Positions 1-8,218 of a DNA stretch of 64,000 nt are shown piece by piece. This DNA comes from Aldehydirespirator sp965203575 (GTDB lineage: Bacteria; Actinomycetota; Acidimicrobiia; Acidimicrobiales; Aldehydirespiratoraceae). Within the stretch, counting starts at the first letter, position 1. Each line of letters opens with the position of its first letter. Under the pieces are notes generated by a model. The model saw only the letters and a list, made by a program, of their open reading frames with translations. It searched no databases and was not told the DNA's origin. The position numbers and the translations under genes were made by a program. Where the stretch lies: the NCBI GenBank assembly GCA_965203575.1, contig OZ241894.1, forward strand, positions 1,302,001 to 1,366,000, read 5' to 3'.

Positions 1-208
1 CGCCGTGGGTCGACGGGTGGGACGGACCCATGTTCAGGAGCACCAGCTCGTCGTCGTCAGGGTCGTCGGGGTCGCCGCCGATCTCCGCGGCCTCGGCCTC
101 CGACATGCGCAGCACCGCGGACGGCTCGCGGCGGCTGACCCGCTCCGCACCGGCAGCCGGAACGGCGGCGGTCACGGCGACAGGATCGTCTTGCTCGGTG
201 ATGCTCAT
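1..208 (-). CDS. nuoD: NADH-quinone oxidoreductase subunit D (NuoD), N-terminal part
   Basis: Only the first 69 or so codons are inside the window; the gene runs off the left edge. The start is an ATG 7 nt after the nuoC stop. After an acidic, poorly conserved leader of about 57 residues, the reading frame gives the motif LLNMGPSHPSTHG, the hallmark beginning of the 49-kDa NuoD/NuoH-type subunit of complex I, which helps form the quinone pocket at the N2 cluster. Gene order nuoA-B-C-D on the same strand supports the call. The acidic leader is longer than in typical NuoD. Confidence 0.9.
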   Translation of the reverse strand, partial: MSITEQDDPVAVTAAVPAAGAERVSRREPSAVLRMSEAEAAEIGGDPDDPDDDELVLLNMGPSHPSTHG

Positions 209-215
209 CTCGGCG

Positions 216-704
216 TCACCGGACGTTCGAGGCGGCTTTGAACTGGACGGGAATCCGGCCGCTGTCGTAGTCCTTGCGCAGCGGATGGCCCGACCAGTCC
301 TCCGGCATCAGGATCCGTGAGAGGTCCGGGTGGCCCTCGAAGACGATGCCGAACATGTCGTAGACCTCGCGCTCCAGGTTCTCGGAACCCGGCCACAGGT
401 CGAACAGGGTGGGCAGGGTCGGCTCGTCGGCGGGAATCTGCACCCGCATCCGCAGGCGCTCCCGCCGCTCGTGCGACATCAGGCCGGCCACCACCTCGAA
501 CCGCTCCGGCTGCACCCCTTCGGGCAGGCTCCGGTCGGCGCCGTAGGTCAAGTAGTCGACTGCGGTGAGGTCGACGAGCTGGTCGAAGCCGTCGGCGCGG
601 GCCGCCGCGGCTACGTCGAGCCACTGGCTCGGTGACGGATGGATCACGGCCTGGCCCCGGGAAGGCCGGTCGTCGCCGAGGGGGGCGCCGTAACGCTCAG
701 TCAT
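216..704 (-). CDS. nuoC: NADH-quinone oxidoreductase subunit C (NuoC)
   Basis: 162 residues, the usual size of an unfused 30-kDa subunit of complex I. It sits in the peripheral arm next to NuoB and NuoD and carries no cofactor. The C-terminal half shows the family signature: ExEVYDMFG, then FEGHPDLSRIL, then DWSGHPLRKDY. It lies 41 nt after nuoB and 7 nt before nuoD in the same direction, so it is part of the nuo operon. The first 20 residues are variable. Confidence 0.95.
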   Translation of the reverse strand: MTERYGAPLGDDRPSRGQAVIHPSPSQWLDVAAAARADGFDQLVDLTAVDYLTYGADRSLPEGVQPERFEVVAGLMSHERRERLRMRVQIPADEPTLPTLFDLWPGSENLEREVYDMFGIVFEGHPDLSRILMPEDWSGHPLRKDYDSGRIPVQFKAASNVR

Positions 705-745
705 GGCGTGCCCACCGGGGCTGACGGCGCCTCGCGGCCAGCGGT

Positions 746-1348
746 TCAGTCATTCCGGCGACGGATGGTGGCGGTCGCGGTCTGGCCGTCGATCTGCTGG
801 ACGACGATGCCGGCACCGCCGGAATCGCTGTCGGCCCGCCGGGCCAGCAGCTCCCCGGACAGGATCTCGTGGTGGAGCGTGAAGATGGCGTGCATCAGGG
901 TCTCGGGGCCGGGGGGGCATCCCGGCGCGTACACGTCCACCGGCACTACCTGGTCGACGCCCTGGACGATGGCGTAGTTGTTGAACATGCCCCCGCTGGA
1001 GGCGCACACCCCCATCGAGATGACCCACTTGGGCTCCATCATCTGGTCGTAGATCTGGCGCAGCACCGGGGCCATCTTCTGGGAGACCCGGCCGGCGACG
1101 ATCATCACGTCGGCCTGGCGGGGCGAGGCCCGGAAGACCTCCATGCCGTAGCGGGCCAGGTCGTAGTGGGCCGCTCCGGTGGCCATCATCTCGATGGCGC
1201 AGCAGGCCAGTCCGAACTGTGCAGGCCAGAGGCTCCGGGCCCGGGACCAGTTGACCAGGCTCTCCAGCTTGGCCGTCATGAAGTTGTGCTGGATGGCCTT
1301 CAAGCCGTCCTCTCGCAGATCGGCGATCTGGTCGGCGACCCCCATCAC
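746..1348 (-). CDS. nuoB: NADH-quinone oxidoreductase subunit B (NuoB), N2 cluster subunit
   Basis: 200 residues. NuoB holds the terminal [4Fe-4S] cluster N2 that hands electrons to quinone. The ligands are visible: the tandem Cys pair in FGLACCAIEMM (near residue 50), a Cys in SMGVCASSGGMF (near 114) and a Cys in YAPGCPPGPE (near 144). The ATG overlaps the nuoA stop (ATGA), which implies translational coupling. The C-terminal 40 residues after the last Cys are not conserved in the family. Confidence 0.96.
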   Translation of the reverse strand: MMGVADQIADLREDGLKAIQHNFMTAKLESLVNWSRARSLWPAQFGLACCAIEMMATGAAHYDLARYGMEVFRASPRQADVMIVAGRVSQKMAPVLRQIYDQMMEPKWVISMGVCASSGGMFNNYAIVQGVDQVVPVDVYAPGCPPGPETLMHAIFTLHHEILSGELLARRADSDSGGAGIVVQQIDGQTATATIRRRND

Positions 1349-1878
1349 GTCACCTCCCCCGTCGAGGCGGTCTCGACCACCACCACCTCCGGCTCACTCG
1401 GAACGCGGCCCTCAAGTCCCACCCGGCGCACCGTCGTGCGAGCGGTGCGGCCCGCGGACACCATCTGTTCGCCGGATCCGGCCTCTTCGGAGAGGCTGGC
1501 CGAGCGTCGGGACTTCGACGCCGGCCCCCATTCGAGTGCGCCGGCCCCGATCAGGTACACGAACGACTCGAACACCGCGAAGCTGAACACCAGCAGGACG
1601 ACGAGTCCGAACAGTCCCAGCCCGCCCCGGGCCACCGCGTAGGGGTAGAACAGCACGATCTCCACGTCGAAGACGATGAAGATCATGGCCACCAGGAAGA
1701 ACCGGACCGGGAACCGCTCAGGGGTCTCGCGCGACGGCACGATCCCGCACTCGTAGGGATCCAGCTTGGGCACGGTCGCCCTCCGCGGGGCCAGCAGACC
1801 CGAGGCGACAAAGCTTCCCGCCGCGAACAGCGCCGCCAGCGCGAACAGCGCGAACAGGGGGAGGTACTGCCCTAGCAC
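1345..1878 (-). CDS. nuoA: NADH-quinone oxidoreductase subunit A (NuoA) with a C-terminal extension
   Basis: 177 residues, versus about 120-140 usual. The N-terminal 115 residues give three membrane segments and the signature KLDPYECGIVPS followed by RFPVRFFLVAMIFIVFDVE, characteristic of NuoA. The last 55 or so residues form a polar, Arg/Ser/Glu-rich tail with no recognised domain, presumably cytoplasmic. The start follows the stop of the upstream membrane protein by 3 nt; the stop overlaps nuoB. It begins the complex I part of a longer operon with complex III genes. Confidence 0.94.
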   Translation of the reverse strand: MLGQYLPLFALFALAALFAAGSFVASGLLAPRRATVPKLDPYECGIVPSRETPERFPVRFFLVAMIFIVFDVEIVLFYPYAVARGGLGLFGLVVLLVFSFAVFESFVYLIGAGALEWGPASKSRRSASLSEEAGSGEQMVSAGRTARTTVRRVGLEGRVPSEPEVVVVETASTGEVT

Positions 1879-1881
1879 CGC

Positions 1882-2913
1882 TCAGGCGTCCACTCGTGCT
1901 CCCGCCTCGCGCTGTCGCCAGGCCAGCTTGTCGCGCTCATGCAGGAACAGGCACAAGGCCGCGAAGATGCACAGCGAGCCGAGGGTCACCAGGGCCGGCT
2001 TGAGGCGGAGGTTGCCGAGGTCGCGGACCATGATCACCGAGATCACCGGCTTCGACTCGTCGACGACGGGCCGCGGCGGGGGCTGGCCGGGCAGCAGCGG
2101 CTGGTCGATCACTTCCTGGACCTGCACGATCCCGTAGCGGGTGGGATGGGTGATGGTCAATGCAGTGCGGATCTGGGTCCAGATCCGGTCGAGGCGGTTC
2201 GGGTCGTCGGGCAGGCCCCGCTTGCCGCCGACGGTGTACGCGTCCAGCAGCTTGAAGTCGTCCTGGGCCGTGAACGTCAGGTCGGGACTCTCCAGGAGCA
2301 TCGCCACCGCGGAGGCCTGGGCCTCACCCGCTTCGGCGGTGGACAGCAGCGTCCAGCCTCCGAAGTTCAGCCTTCCGGACGACTCGGCATCGGCTATCAC
2401 ACCGGGCGAGACGGCAGCCAGCTCCGACAGCGTGGCCGCCCTGTTTCGGGCCAGCTCGTCGGCAACGAACTCTTCGATCTCCTCAGCGTTCAGCCCTTCG
2501 ATCTGATCGGGCGTGAGCGTGTCCCGGGTGACCAGCCCGAACTCGGCCTGGGCCACCGGATCGTTGGAGTCCAGGACGAGATTGAAAGCCGACGGCAGCT
2601 CACTGGCATCGGGCAACGTCGTGGCCTGCTCCAGTGCGGCCGCGTCGAGATCTCCGACATTGATCTCCCTCAGCTGCCAAGTGGGTGAATTGCCGGCCCA
2701 GCCGATCCCGTAGATCCACCAGACGAGGGCCATGATCACCATCCAGCCGAAGAACCCGGTCACGGCGACGAGCGTTCCCAGCCGGGTGCCGGTGTTGAGC
2801 GCGAGCAGCAGCCAGACCGAGCCCATCAGCACGACAACACCCGCGAAGACCGCCATGAAGCCGCGGATCTCCGGGTCCCAGGCAAGCCCGGCGATCAGGT
2901 CGAGCGCTTCCAT
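1882..2913 (-). CDS. Membrane protein of unknown function between the cytochrome bc and nuo genes
   Basis: 343 residues that I cannot assign to a family. Visible layout: two membrane segments near residues 18-38 and 45-70, a polar domain of about 220 residues rich in Asp/Glu/Ala with no Cys or CXXCH motif, and one further membrane segment near 300-322 followed by a basic tail. The position between the dihaem cytochrome c and nuoA, with a 3-nt gap to nuoA, suggests an assembly factor or accessory subunit of the respiratory chain; that is inference from context. The start ATG directly follows a tiny reading frame created by a local duplication. Confidence 0.7.
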   Translation of the reverse strand: MEALDLIAGLAWDPEIRGFMAVFAGVVVLMGSVWLLLALNTGTRLGTLVAVTGFFGWMVIMALVWWIYGIGWAGNSPTWQLREINVGDLDAAALEQATTLPDASELPSAFNLVLDSNDPVAQAEFGLVTRDTLTPDQIEGLNAEEIEEFVADELARNRAATLSELAAVSPGVIADAESSGRLNFGGWTLLSTAEAGEAQASAVAMLLESPDLTFTAQDDFKLLDAYTVGGKRGLPDDPNRLDRIWTQIRTALTITHPTRYGIVQVQEVIDQPLLPGQPPPRPVVDESKPVISVIMVRDLGNLRLKPALVTLGSLCIFAALCLFLHERDKLAWRQREAGARVDA

Positions 2914-3035
2914 CTAACTGGTCCCTTTCACCGCGCGAACGGCGCCAAGCGCTTCCATCTCACAGATTCCTCTCGAATGCGACGATGGCCTCCAACGCCC
3001 CCATCTCACAGGTTCCTCTCGAAGGCGACGATGGC
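2907..3035 (-). repeat. Tandem duplication of a gene junction (end of cytochrome c, start of next gene)
   Basis: Two copies of about 35 bp (2955-2989 and 3001-3035, period 46) each encode the same tail, AIVAFERNL-stop, on the minus strand, followed by GATGG. The copy at 3001-3035 is the true end of the cytochrome c gene; the 2955-2989 copy is a remnant. Each stop is followed by an ATG, giving two short reading frames of 14 codons (starting MGALE and MEALG) before the real gene that starts MEALD. This looks like a local duplication of the intergenic junction with later drift. Confidence 0.75.
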
Positions 3036-4274
3036 GTCGATCTGGTCCTGGGTGAGCGTGGCCGGGTAGGTCACCCCGAGGTCGTCGTCGGTGCGGGGAC
3101 CGAAGCCCGGCATCTGCCCGTTGCCGCCCGAGCCGCCCCGGCCGTAGGTCTGGCCGATGCTCTGGCCGGCCGAGATGAAGTCGGCGTGCAATCCGGCCGT
3201 CTCGAACTGGTCCAGGGTGCTGCCCCCTGTCAGGTTGGGGCCGAAGAAGCCGCCGCCGACGTTGTAGGAGTCGAGGATCGGCCCGGCGTGGCCGTCGATG
3301 CTGTCGTCGCCGTCGGTGGTGGCATCGAAGGACCAGCCGTAGGTGTGGCAGCGGGCACAGTTGTAGGTGCCGCCCGCGGCCGGGTTGTTGAACAGGATCT
3401 CGCCGTATGTCTGGTAGAGCTCGCTGCCGGGAGCCTCACCCGAGGCGAGCAGCTCCAAGCCGGCCTGGCGGATGGCTTCGTCGTTGCCGGCCAGCGACTC
3501 GTCGGCGGCCAGTGCCATGCCCCGGGCCTCCTCCACAGCGGCGTCGACCGCGTCCAGCCACTCGTCCACGGCCTCTTCGTCGTCGGCCCCGCCCAGACTG
3601 TCCAGGTAGCCGGCGATCCCCTCTCTCACGCCCTCGTCGACGACCTCGCGCAACTCCGACTCGGGGATCTGGATCCGCCTCATGTAATGGATGAGGTACT
3701 CGATCTGCTGCGGGGTGAGGGGACCGCCGCCGGGCGCTCCCCAAGCCGGCATCACGTTGTTGCGGCCGTAGTTGAGGACATGACGAACCTCGTCCTCGCT
3801 GTAGCGCGACAGCACGGTGTTGAGCGCCGGCGCGGCCCAGGCCACCGTGGCCACGAAGTTGCCCTCCGCGTCGGTGATGGTGACCGGCGCCGAGCCGCCC
3901 GTGCCCTCGGCGCCGTGGCACTGCTGGCAGTCGGAGCCCGTGGTGTAGAGCTCGCCGCCGCGGTCGGCGAAGATGCGGTCGGTGTCCTTGATCAAGCCCT
4001 CGTGACGCCCGGGCTCGCCCAGCCAGTAGAGCGGCAGGCCCACCCCGATGATGGCGAGCATGGCCAGCCCGGCCAGCAGCGACTTGTCGAGCTTGGAGCC
4101 CTCCAGTTCCTCGTCCTCCAGGTAGGGCTTGCGGTTGGGAGCCAGCTCGATCTCGCTGCCGACCTCGTCGCGGGAGGCGCGCGCGTTGAGGATCAGGTAC
4201 ACGACGTACCCGACGAAGACGATGGCCAGGATGACGAACCCGATGGTTCTCTGCGTCGAGGCGGCTAGGAGCAT
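3006..4274 (-). CDS. Membrane-anchored dihaem cytochrome c of the bc complex (QcrC role)
   Basis: 422 residues. Two N-terminal membrane segments (about 11-30 and 66-84) are followed by two cytochrome c domains outside the membrane. Haem-binding motifs are CQQCH at 116-120 and CARCH at 306-310; likely axial Met residues lie in NNVMPAWG (near 175) and NGQMPGFG (near 388). Between them is an acidic helical linker of about 80 residues. It lies 35 nt after the Rieske gene in the same operon, so it most likely carries electrons from the Rieske centre towards a terminal oxidase, as actinobacterial QcrC does. Confidence 0.9.
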   Translation of the reverse strand: MLLAASTQRTIGFVILAIVFVGYVVYLILNARASRDEVGSEIELAPNRKPYLEDEELEGSKLDKSLLAGLAMLAIIGVGLPLYWLGEPGRHEGLIKDTDRIFADRGGELYTTGSDCQQCHGAEGTGGSAPVTITDAEGNFVATVAWAAPALNTVLSRYSEDEVRHVLNYGRNNVMPAWGAPGGGPLTPQQIEYLIHYMRRIQIPESELREVVDEGVREGIAGYLDSLGGADDEEAVDEWLDAVDAAVEEARGMALAADESLAGNDEAIRQAGLELLASGEAPGSELYQTYGEILFNNPAAGGTYNCARCHTYGWSFDATTDGDDSIDGHAGPILDSYNVGGGFFGPNLTGGSTLDQFETAGLHADFISAGQSIGQTYGRGGSGGNGQMPGFGPRTDDDLGVTYPATLTQDQIDAIVAFERNL

Positions 4275-4309
4275 GCGCGGCGATGGTTCCTACGGATCGG
4301 ATCGGGCCA

Positions 4310-5185
4310 CTAGTGGCCCGTCGCCTGGCCGATGCAAGCCGGCCCCTCGGCTTCCTGGCCAGTGGTGTTGGTTCCGATGGGCGGCCCCTGGATGATCGTG
4401 CCGGTGTCCACTATGAGCGATCCGTCGGGGGTGACCTCCATGGCGAAGCGGTCCATGCCCCGGGGTGCCGGCCCGCCCCGCTTCTCGCCCACCTGGTTGT
4501 ACTTCGAGCCGTGGCACGGGCACTCGAACCACTGCGAGGTCACGCACTCAGGCACCCGGCAGCCCAGATGGGGGCACTTCTGGTAGAGCGCCACGATGCC
4601 GCCGTCGAGCCCCAACTGGTGGCCCGCGGTCATCCCCGCCAGTTCGGGCCCCGAATAGGCCGTGGCAGCCTTCTCCACCGCGCCGTTGGGGTACTCCGTG
4701 AGCCACATACGGCCCTCTGGCTTGTACAGGAACCCGGAGTTGTCGCGGATCTCGGTCAGGAGATCGCTCACCAGGCCCACCTTTATCTTGGAACCGAAGC
4801 CGCTGCTGCCCTGAGGCCACAGGAAGGCGATGCACGCCACGCCGAACCCCGAGAGGCTCAGGCTCATCAGCATCACGATCGTCCGGTTGAAGAACTGGCG
4901 GCGGCTCACCCCGATCGTCTCGGGATCGGGAGGGACATAGGGCGCGGGCGGTCCGGAGCCTTCCGTCGGCGCCAGCGCGGTGCCGGCCCGAGCCGCGGCC
5001 GCGGCCTTCTCGACCTCCCGGCCGGTGGGCGGCGCCTCGGCCCGCAGAACCACCGACGATCGGTCCCGGCTGCGGGTCTCGCGCGACAGCATGCCGATGG
5101 CGGCGTCCGACTGGCGCCGGCGGACCGCGGCGAGCACCGCCACGATGGCCAGCACAGCCAGCACAGCCACAGCCACATAGATCAT
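4310..5185 (-). CDS. qcrA: Rieske [2Fe-2S] iron-sulfur subunit of the cytochrome bc complex
   Basis: 291 residues. An N-terminal membrane segment, a 70-residue polar linker and a second segment preceded by SRRQFFNRT (Tat-like double Arg) lead into the Rieske domain. Cluster ligands are in CPHLGC (near 206-211) and CPCHGSKYN (near 225-233). The protein takes electrons from quinol bound to cytochrome b and passes them to the cytochrome c encoded next. Two or more membrane segments before the Rieske fold resemble actinobacterial QcrA rather than the single-anchor proteobacterial type. Confidence 0.93.
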   Translation of the reverse strand: MIYVAVAVLAVLAIVAVLAAVRRRQSDAAIGMLSRETRSRDRSSVVLRAEAPPTGREVEKAAAAARAGTALAPTEGSGPPAPYVPPDPETIGVSRRQFFNRTIVMLMSLSLSGFGVACIAFLWPQGSSGFGSKIKVGLVSDLLTEIRDNSGFLYKPEGRMWLTEYPNGAVEKAATAYSGPELAGMTAGHQLGLDGGIVALYQKCPHLGCRVPECVTSQWFECPCHGSKYNQVGEKRGGPAPRGMDRFAMEVTPDGSLIVDTGTIIQGPPIGTNTTGQEAEGPACIGQATGH

Positions 5186-5223
5186 CGGTTGCCTCCTTGT
5201 ACGGGGCAGGTGAAGGGCCCAGA

Positions 5224-5281
5224 GGCCGAGCTTGTGAGGCCGTGGCCCGAGCGGCCCGTGAGCGCAGCGAACAAGAGCGGG
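5224..5281 (+). repeat. Dispersed repeat R1, copy A
   Basis: A 58-bp element between the Rieske gene and the cytochrome b C-terminal gene. Its core reads EAVARAARERSEQER in one frame of the plus strand, antisense to the flanking genes, so here it is intergenic. The same sequence occurs at 6121-6165 (inverted), 12163-12220, 12225-12266 (diverged) and 59788-59833. The segment GGCCCGAGCGGCC has short self-complementary ends. Confidence 0.85.
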
Positions 5282-5309
5282 ATGCGGAGAGCGAGCGCGG
5301 GTGCCACGG

Positions 5310-6095
5310 TCACAACTCGAAGAACAATCCCGCTTGCCAGGGGAAGACGAAGTTGAAGCCCGGACCCCTGAAGAAGGAGCCGATGATCACCAGCACCGCC
5401 CAGAACATGAGGTGGATGGTCATGAGGCTGATGGCGAACTTGCGGTCCTCAGGCTTCTTGGACGGGTTCCTGTCGATGTAGGGCGCCAGCATCAGCGCCA
5501 GCAGCCCGACACCGGGGATGGTGACGCCCGCCACCATCGGATGGAACATCGTCAGCAGCTCCTGCAGGCCGAGGAAGTACCAAGGGGCCTTGGAAGGGTT
5601 GGGCGTCTGGTTGTAGTTGGCCAGCTCCAGCAGCGGGGCGTTCACGAAGATCGAGAAGATCAGCGTGAACGCGGTGATGAACAGCGAAGCCACGAACTCC
5701 ACCACCAGCAAGTGCGGCCACACGTGCACCTTGTCCTGCGGCTTGGACTTCACGTCCTGGATCGAGCCCGACTTGACCACCGTCAGCAGGCGCTGGGTGT
5801 GCCCGCCGGGGCCGGTGGCGGGCGTCGGCGCGGTGGGCGGCGTGGCCACGGCCACTCCCCCGCCGCCGGCGGCCGCGGCGGCTTCCGGGGCGTCTCCGGA
5901 CGCTTGGGCGCGGGCTGCCTTGGACCGCTCCAGCAGGTGAGGCGGGATCTTGCTTGCCGCCTGTTGCTGCGCCTCGGTAGCGCCGTCGCCCGAGCTTGCG
6001 GCTGCGGGCCCGCCGGCCGCGGCGGCCTTGGCCGCCTCGGCCTTGGCTCGGGCCTCCTCGGCCCGCTTGCGCAGATGCTCGGGGATCTCCACCAT
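5310..6095 (-). CDS. Cytochrome b, C-terminal half (subunit IV-like)
   Basis: 261 residues from an ATG preceded by GAGGTAG. The first 110 residues are an Ala/Glu/Lys-rich, low-complexity cytoplasmic stretch that starts with an LRKRAEEARAKAE coiled-coil-like helix. The rest carries about three membrane segments and matches the C-terminal part of cytochrome b: LELANYNQTPNPSKAPWYF and EELLT-type quinol-site region (LQELLTMFHPMVAG). Cytochrome b is therefore split in two genes as in b6f-type complexes. An upstream in-frame start inside repeat R1 (MSAANKSGHARREVAT) would add 16 residues but is less likely. Confidence 0.88.
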   Translation of the reverse strand: MVEIPEHLRKRAEEARAKAEAAKAAAAGGPAAASSGDGATEAQQQAASKIPPHLLERSKAARAQASGDAPEAAAAAGGGGVAVATPPTAPTPATGPGGHTQRLLTVVKSGSIQDVKSKPQDKVHVWPHLLVVEFVASLFITAFTLIFSIFVNAPLLELANYNQTPNPSKAPWYFLGLQELLTMFHPMVAGVTIPGVGLLALMLAPYIDRNPSKKPEDRKFAISLMTIHLMFWAVLVIIGSFFRGPGFNFVFPWQAGLFFEL

Positions 6096-6120
6096 CGTCG
6101 CTACCTCACGCCTTGCGTGC

Positions 6121-6165
6121 CCGCTCTTGTTCGCTGCGCTCACGGGCCGCTCGGGCCACGGCCTC
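6121..6165 (-). repeat. Dispersed repeat R1, copy B (inverted)
   Basis: About 45 bp, nearly identical to the core of copy A but on the minus strand, in the gap between the two cytochrome b genes. On the minus strand it is read by a 27-codon open frame (start near 6189, stop 6106) that contains EAVARAARERSEQER; I see no other reason to call that frame a gene. Confidence 0.85.
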
Positions 6166-6215
6166 GCTCGATGTGTTGCGTACGCTCATGAATCGTTCCC
6201 TATCCGCTCGGCCTC

Positions 6216-7010
6216 TTACAGCGGACCCGAGATGCCGCCGTCCTTGCGGACCCGCCAGAAGTGGACGGCCAGGAAGATCACGAGCACGAACGGCAGCATC
6301 AGCACGTGCAGCACGTACCAGCGCAGCAGCGTGTCCGTGCCGATCTCCACCCCGCCGAGCAGCACGAACCGCACCTGGTCGCCGAACACTGGGGTGTAGC
6401 CCATCATGTTGGTGCCCACGGTCACCGCCCACAGGGCCAGCTGGTCCCACGGCAGCAGGTACCCGGTGAACGACAGCAGCAGCGTCAGCTTCAGCAGGAT
6501 CACGCCGATGACCCAGTTGAACTCCCTGGGCGGCTTGTAGGCCCCGTGGTAGAACACCCGGGCCATGTGCAGGAACACGGTGATCACCATGAGGTGGGCG
6601 CCCCACCGGTGCATGTTGCGAACCAGCAGGCCGAAGGTCACCGAGGTCTGCAGGATGTAGATGTCGTCCCAGGCCTGGGCCGCGGTGGGACGGTAGAAGA
6701 ACATAAGGAAGATGCCGGTGACGGTCTCGAGGATGAACAGGAAGAAGCTCAGACCGCCCAGGCACAGGGTGTAGCTCACCTTCACGGCGTGGCGCTTCAC
6801 CTTCACGGGGTGGAGGTGGTACAGCACGCTGTTCATGATCACGTAGGACCGGTTTCGGGGGCTGTCGGTGTAGCCCTTGCGGAAGATCGATCCGGGCCGG
6901 AAGATCGAGGTCCAGGCCTGCGAGCCCTGGACCTGGTCGCCGATCTTCGTCATCTGGGCGACCAGGCGCTCCGGCAGCGGTGCCTTGCGCTCGTCTGTGT
7001 CGATGGCCAT
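6216..7010 (-). CDS. qcrB: Cytochrome b, N-terminal haem-binding half (b6-like)
   Basis: 264 residues from an ATG with AGGAG four to five bases upstream. Four membrane helices hold two b haems: His residues in RNMHRWGAHL and FLHMARVFYHG, and the pair in RWYVLHVLML and LAVHFW, spaced 14 residues as in b6-type proteins. The Qo-side motif GYLLPWDQ is present. It oxidises quinol together with the C-terminal half encoded next and the Rieske protein. The separate genes for the two halves make the complex resemble b6f and some Gram-positive bc complexes. Confidence 0.93.
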   Translation of the reverse strand: MAIDTDERKAPLPERLVAQMTKIGDQVQGSQAWTSIFRPGSIFRKGYTDSPRNRSYVIMNSVLYHLHPVKVKRHAVKVSYTLCLGGLSFFLFILETVTGIFLMFFYRPTAAQAWDDIYILQTSVTFGLLVRNMHRWGAHLMVITVFLHMARVFYHGAYKPPREFNWVIGVILLKLTLLLSFTGYLLPWDQLALWAVTVGTNMMGYTPVFGDQVRFVLLGGVEIGTDTLLRWYVLHVLMLPFVLVIFLAVHFWRVRKDGGISGPL

Positions 7011-7047
7011 GGGTCTCCTGCGGATGAGTCTGGGGGGTCGAGATTGC

Positions 7048-7464
7048 TTACGCGAGCCGCATCCCGTAGCCGTAGCCATGGGAGTTGGTTCTCTGGTGAG
7101 GGTCGCCCCCGGGGGGAGGATCGCCCATCTTGCCGAGAATGATGACGCCGGTCGGGCAGCGGTCCACGCACAGCGCGCAGCGGGTGCACACGTCGTCGTC
7201 GATCGTGAAGATCACCTTGTCGGCGGGGTCTATTCCCGGCAGCTCGGTGCCGACGGCCTCGTCGACCGCGTCGGTCGTGACCATGAAGATGCACTTCCAC
7301 GGGCAGATGTCCACGCAGCCCTCGCACATGATGCACTCCGACTGGTCGATGTGGATGAACTGCTTGGGCTTGACGGCCTGGGCGAGCCAGTCCGCGTCCA
7401 CCTCCTGGAGCACGTAGTCGTCCCGGAACTCCGGCATGGGCGGGTTGGCGTCGGTGGTGGTCAC
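7048..7464 (-). CDS. Ferredoxin with two [4Fe-4S] clusters
   Basis: 138 residues. The GTG start overlaps the stop of the upstream membrane protein (GTGA), so the two are coupled. Two classical cluster motifs are visible: CIMCEGCVDICP and, after about 40 residues, CTRCALCVDRCP. There is a 45-residue N-terminal extension and a 25-residue tail that is rich in Gly, Pro and Tyr. It is a soluble electron carrier by family. Its place at the head of a bc-complex operon suggests it feeds or drains this chain, which is inference. Confidence 0.9.
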   Translation of the reverse strand: MTTTDANPPMPEFRDDYVLQEVDADWLAQAVKPKQFIHIDQSECIMCEGCVDICPWKCIFMVTTDAVDEAVGTELPGIDPADKVIFTIDDDVCTRCALCVDRCPTGVIILGKMGDPPPGGDPHQRTNSHGYGYGMRLA

Positions 7465-7916
7465 GCCTCGGATCCCTCCCGAACCAGGGGGCGCCCGAAG
7501 CTCGACAGCTCGACGGCCTCGGCGGCCTCGGCCTTCTTGCCCCGGTTCTGCCACACCATCCACAGCCATACCTGCGCGCCGACGGCGACGACGTAGATCC
7601 CGCTGGCGATGACGTCGCGGATCACCACATAGGTGATCGTGAACGGGAAGCTGCCGCCCTGGGCCTGGGCCCTCAGGATCCCTCCCGGGCCGACGAAGAG
7701 CTTGTCGGTTCGCCAGTTGAGCTCGTTGTCCGCCCACGCGAGCCACTGGTGGGGCACGACCCCGTATATCCAGAACATCCCGAAGAAGACGATCATCGCT
7801 CCGAACATGGCCTCGCCCCACGTGACCGGGGTCCCCACGGGCCGGCGCTTCGTGTAGGCGAGGATGGCGCCGACGAGTGCGACCGTGACCACGATTGACA
7901 GAGCGAAGGCGACCAC
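7461..7916 (-). CDS. Small membrane protein at the head of the respiratory operon
   Basis: 151 residues, no family recognised. Three hydrophobic segments are visible, near residues 2-21, 38-60 and 96-122. The segments flank a loop with WLAWADNELNW and a Gly-rich stretch; the C-terminus is polar. No haem or Cys motif. It is the first gene downstream of the candidate promoter and is translationally coupled to the ferredoxin, so it is probably a membrane partner of that ferredoxin or of the bc complex; this is context only. Confidence 0.7.
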   Translation of the reverse strand: MVAFALSIVVTVALVGAILAYTKRRPVGTPVTWGEAMFGAMIVFFGMFWIYGVVPHQWLAWADNELNWRTDKLFVGPGGILRAQAQGGSFPFTITYVVIRDVIASGIYVVAVGAQVWLWMVWQNRGKKAEAAEAVELSSFGRPLVREGSEA

Positions 7917-8133
7917 CGGTACTCCTCGGCGACGACTACTGACGGCTGGCAGTGTAGTCGGAGCAGGGCGGACCCTCTCCGGACCGGCGTAGGTCTATCA
8001 GCGCAAGCCGCTCGATCCGAACACCGGGAGCCGTGATGTGGGCGCGGACGCCTGCTCGGGCGCGGCTCCGGCGAAGAGAGGGCCATCCCCAACTTCCCCG
8101 AATGGCAGCCTTCTCTCCGCCGGAACGGTCTTT

Positions 8134-8162
8134 ACAATACCTGAAAATCAACAATATCGCAA
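8134..8162 (-). promoter_or_regulatory. Candidate promoter of the respiratory operon
   Basis: On the minus strand TTGCGA, a 17-nt spacer and TATTGT lie in the AT-richest part of the 302-bp gap 7917-8218. Each box matches the consensus at four of six positions. It would leave an untranslated leader of about 210 nt before the first gene. Nothing else recognisable was seen in the gap. Confidence 0.35.
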
Positions 8163-8218
8163 TCGTGTCCCGGAGTGTGCAGCCGACCGTCGGCTGCGTC
8201 CAGATCCGTGAGTGGGTC

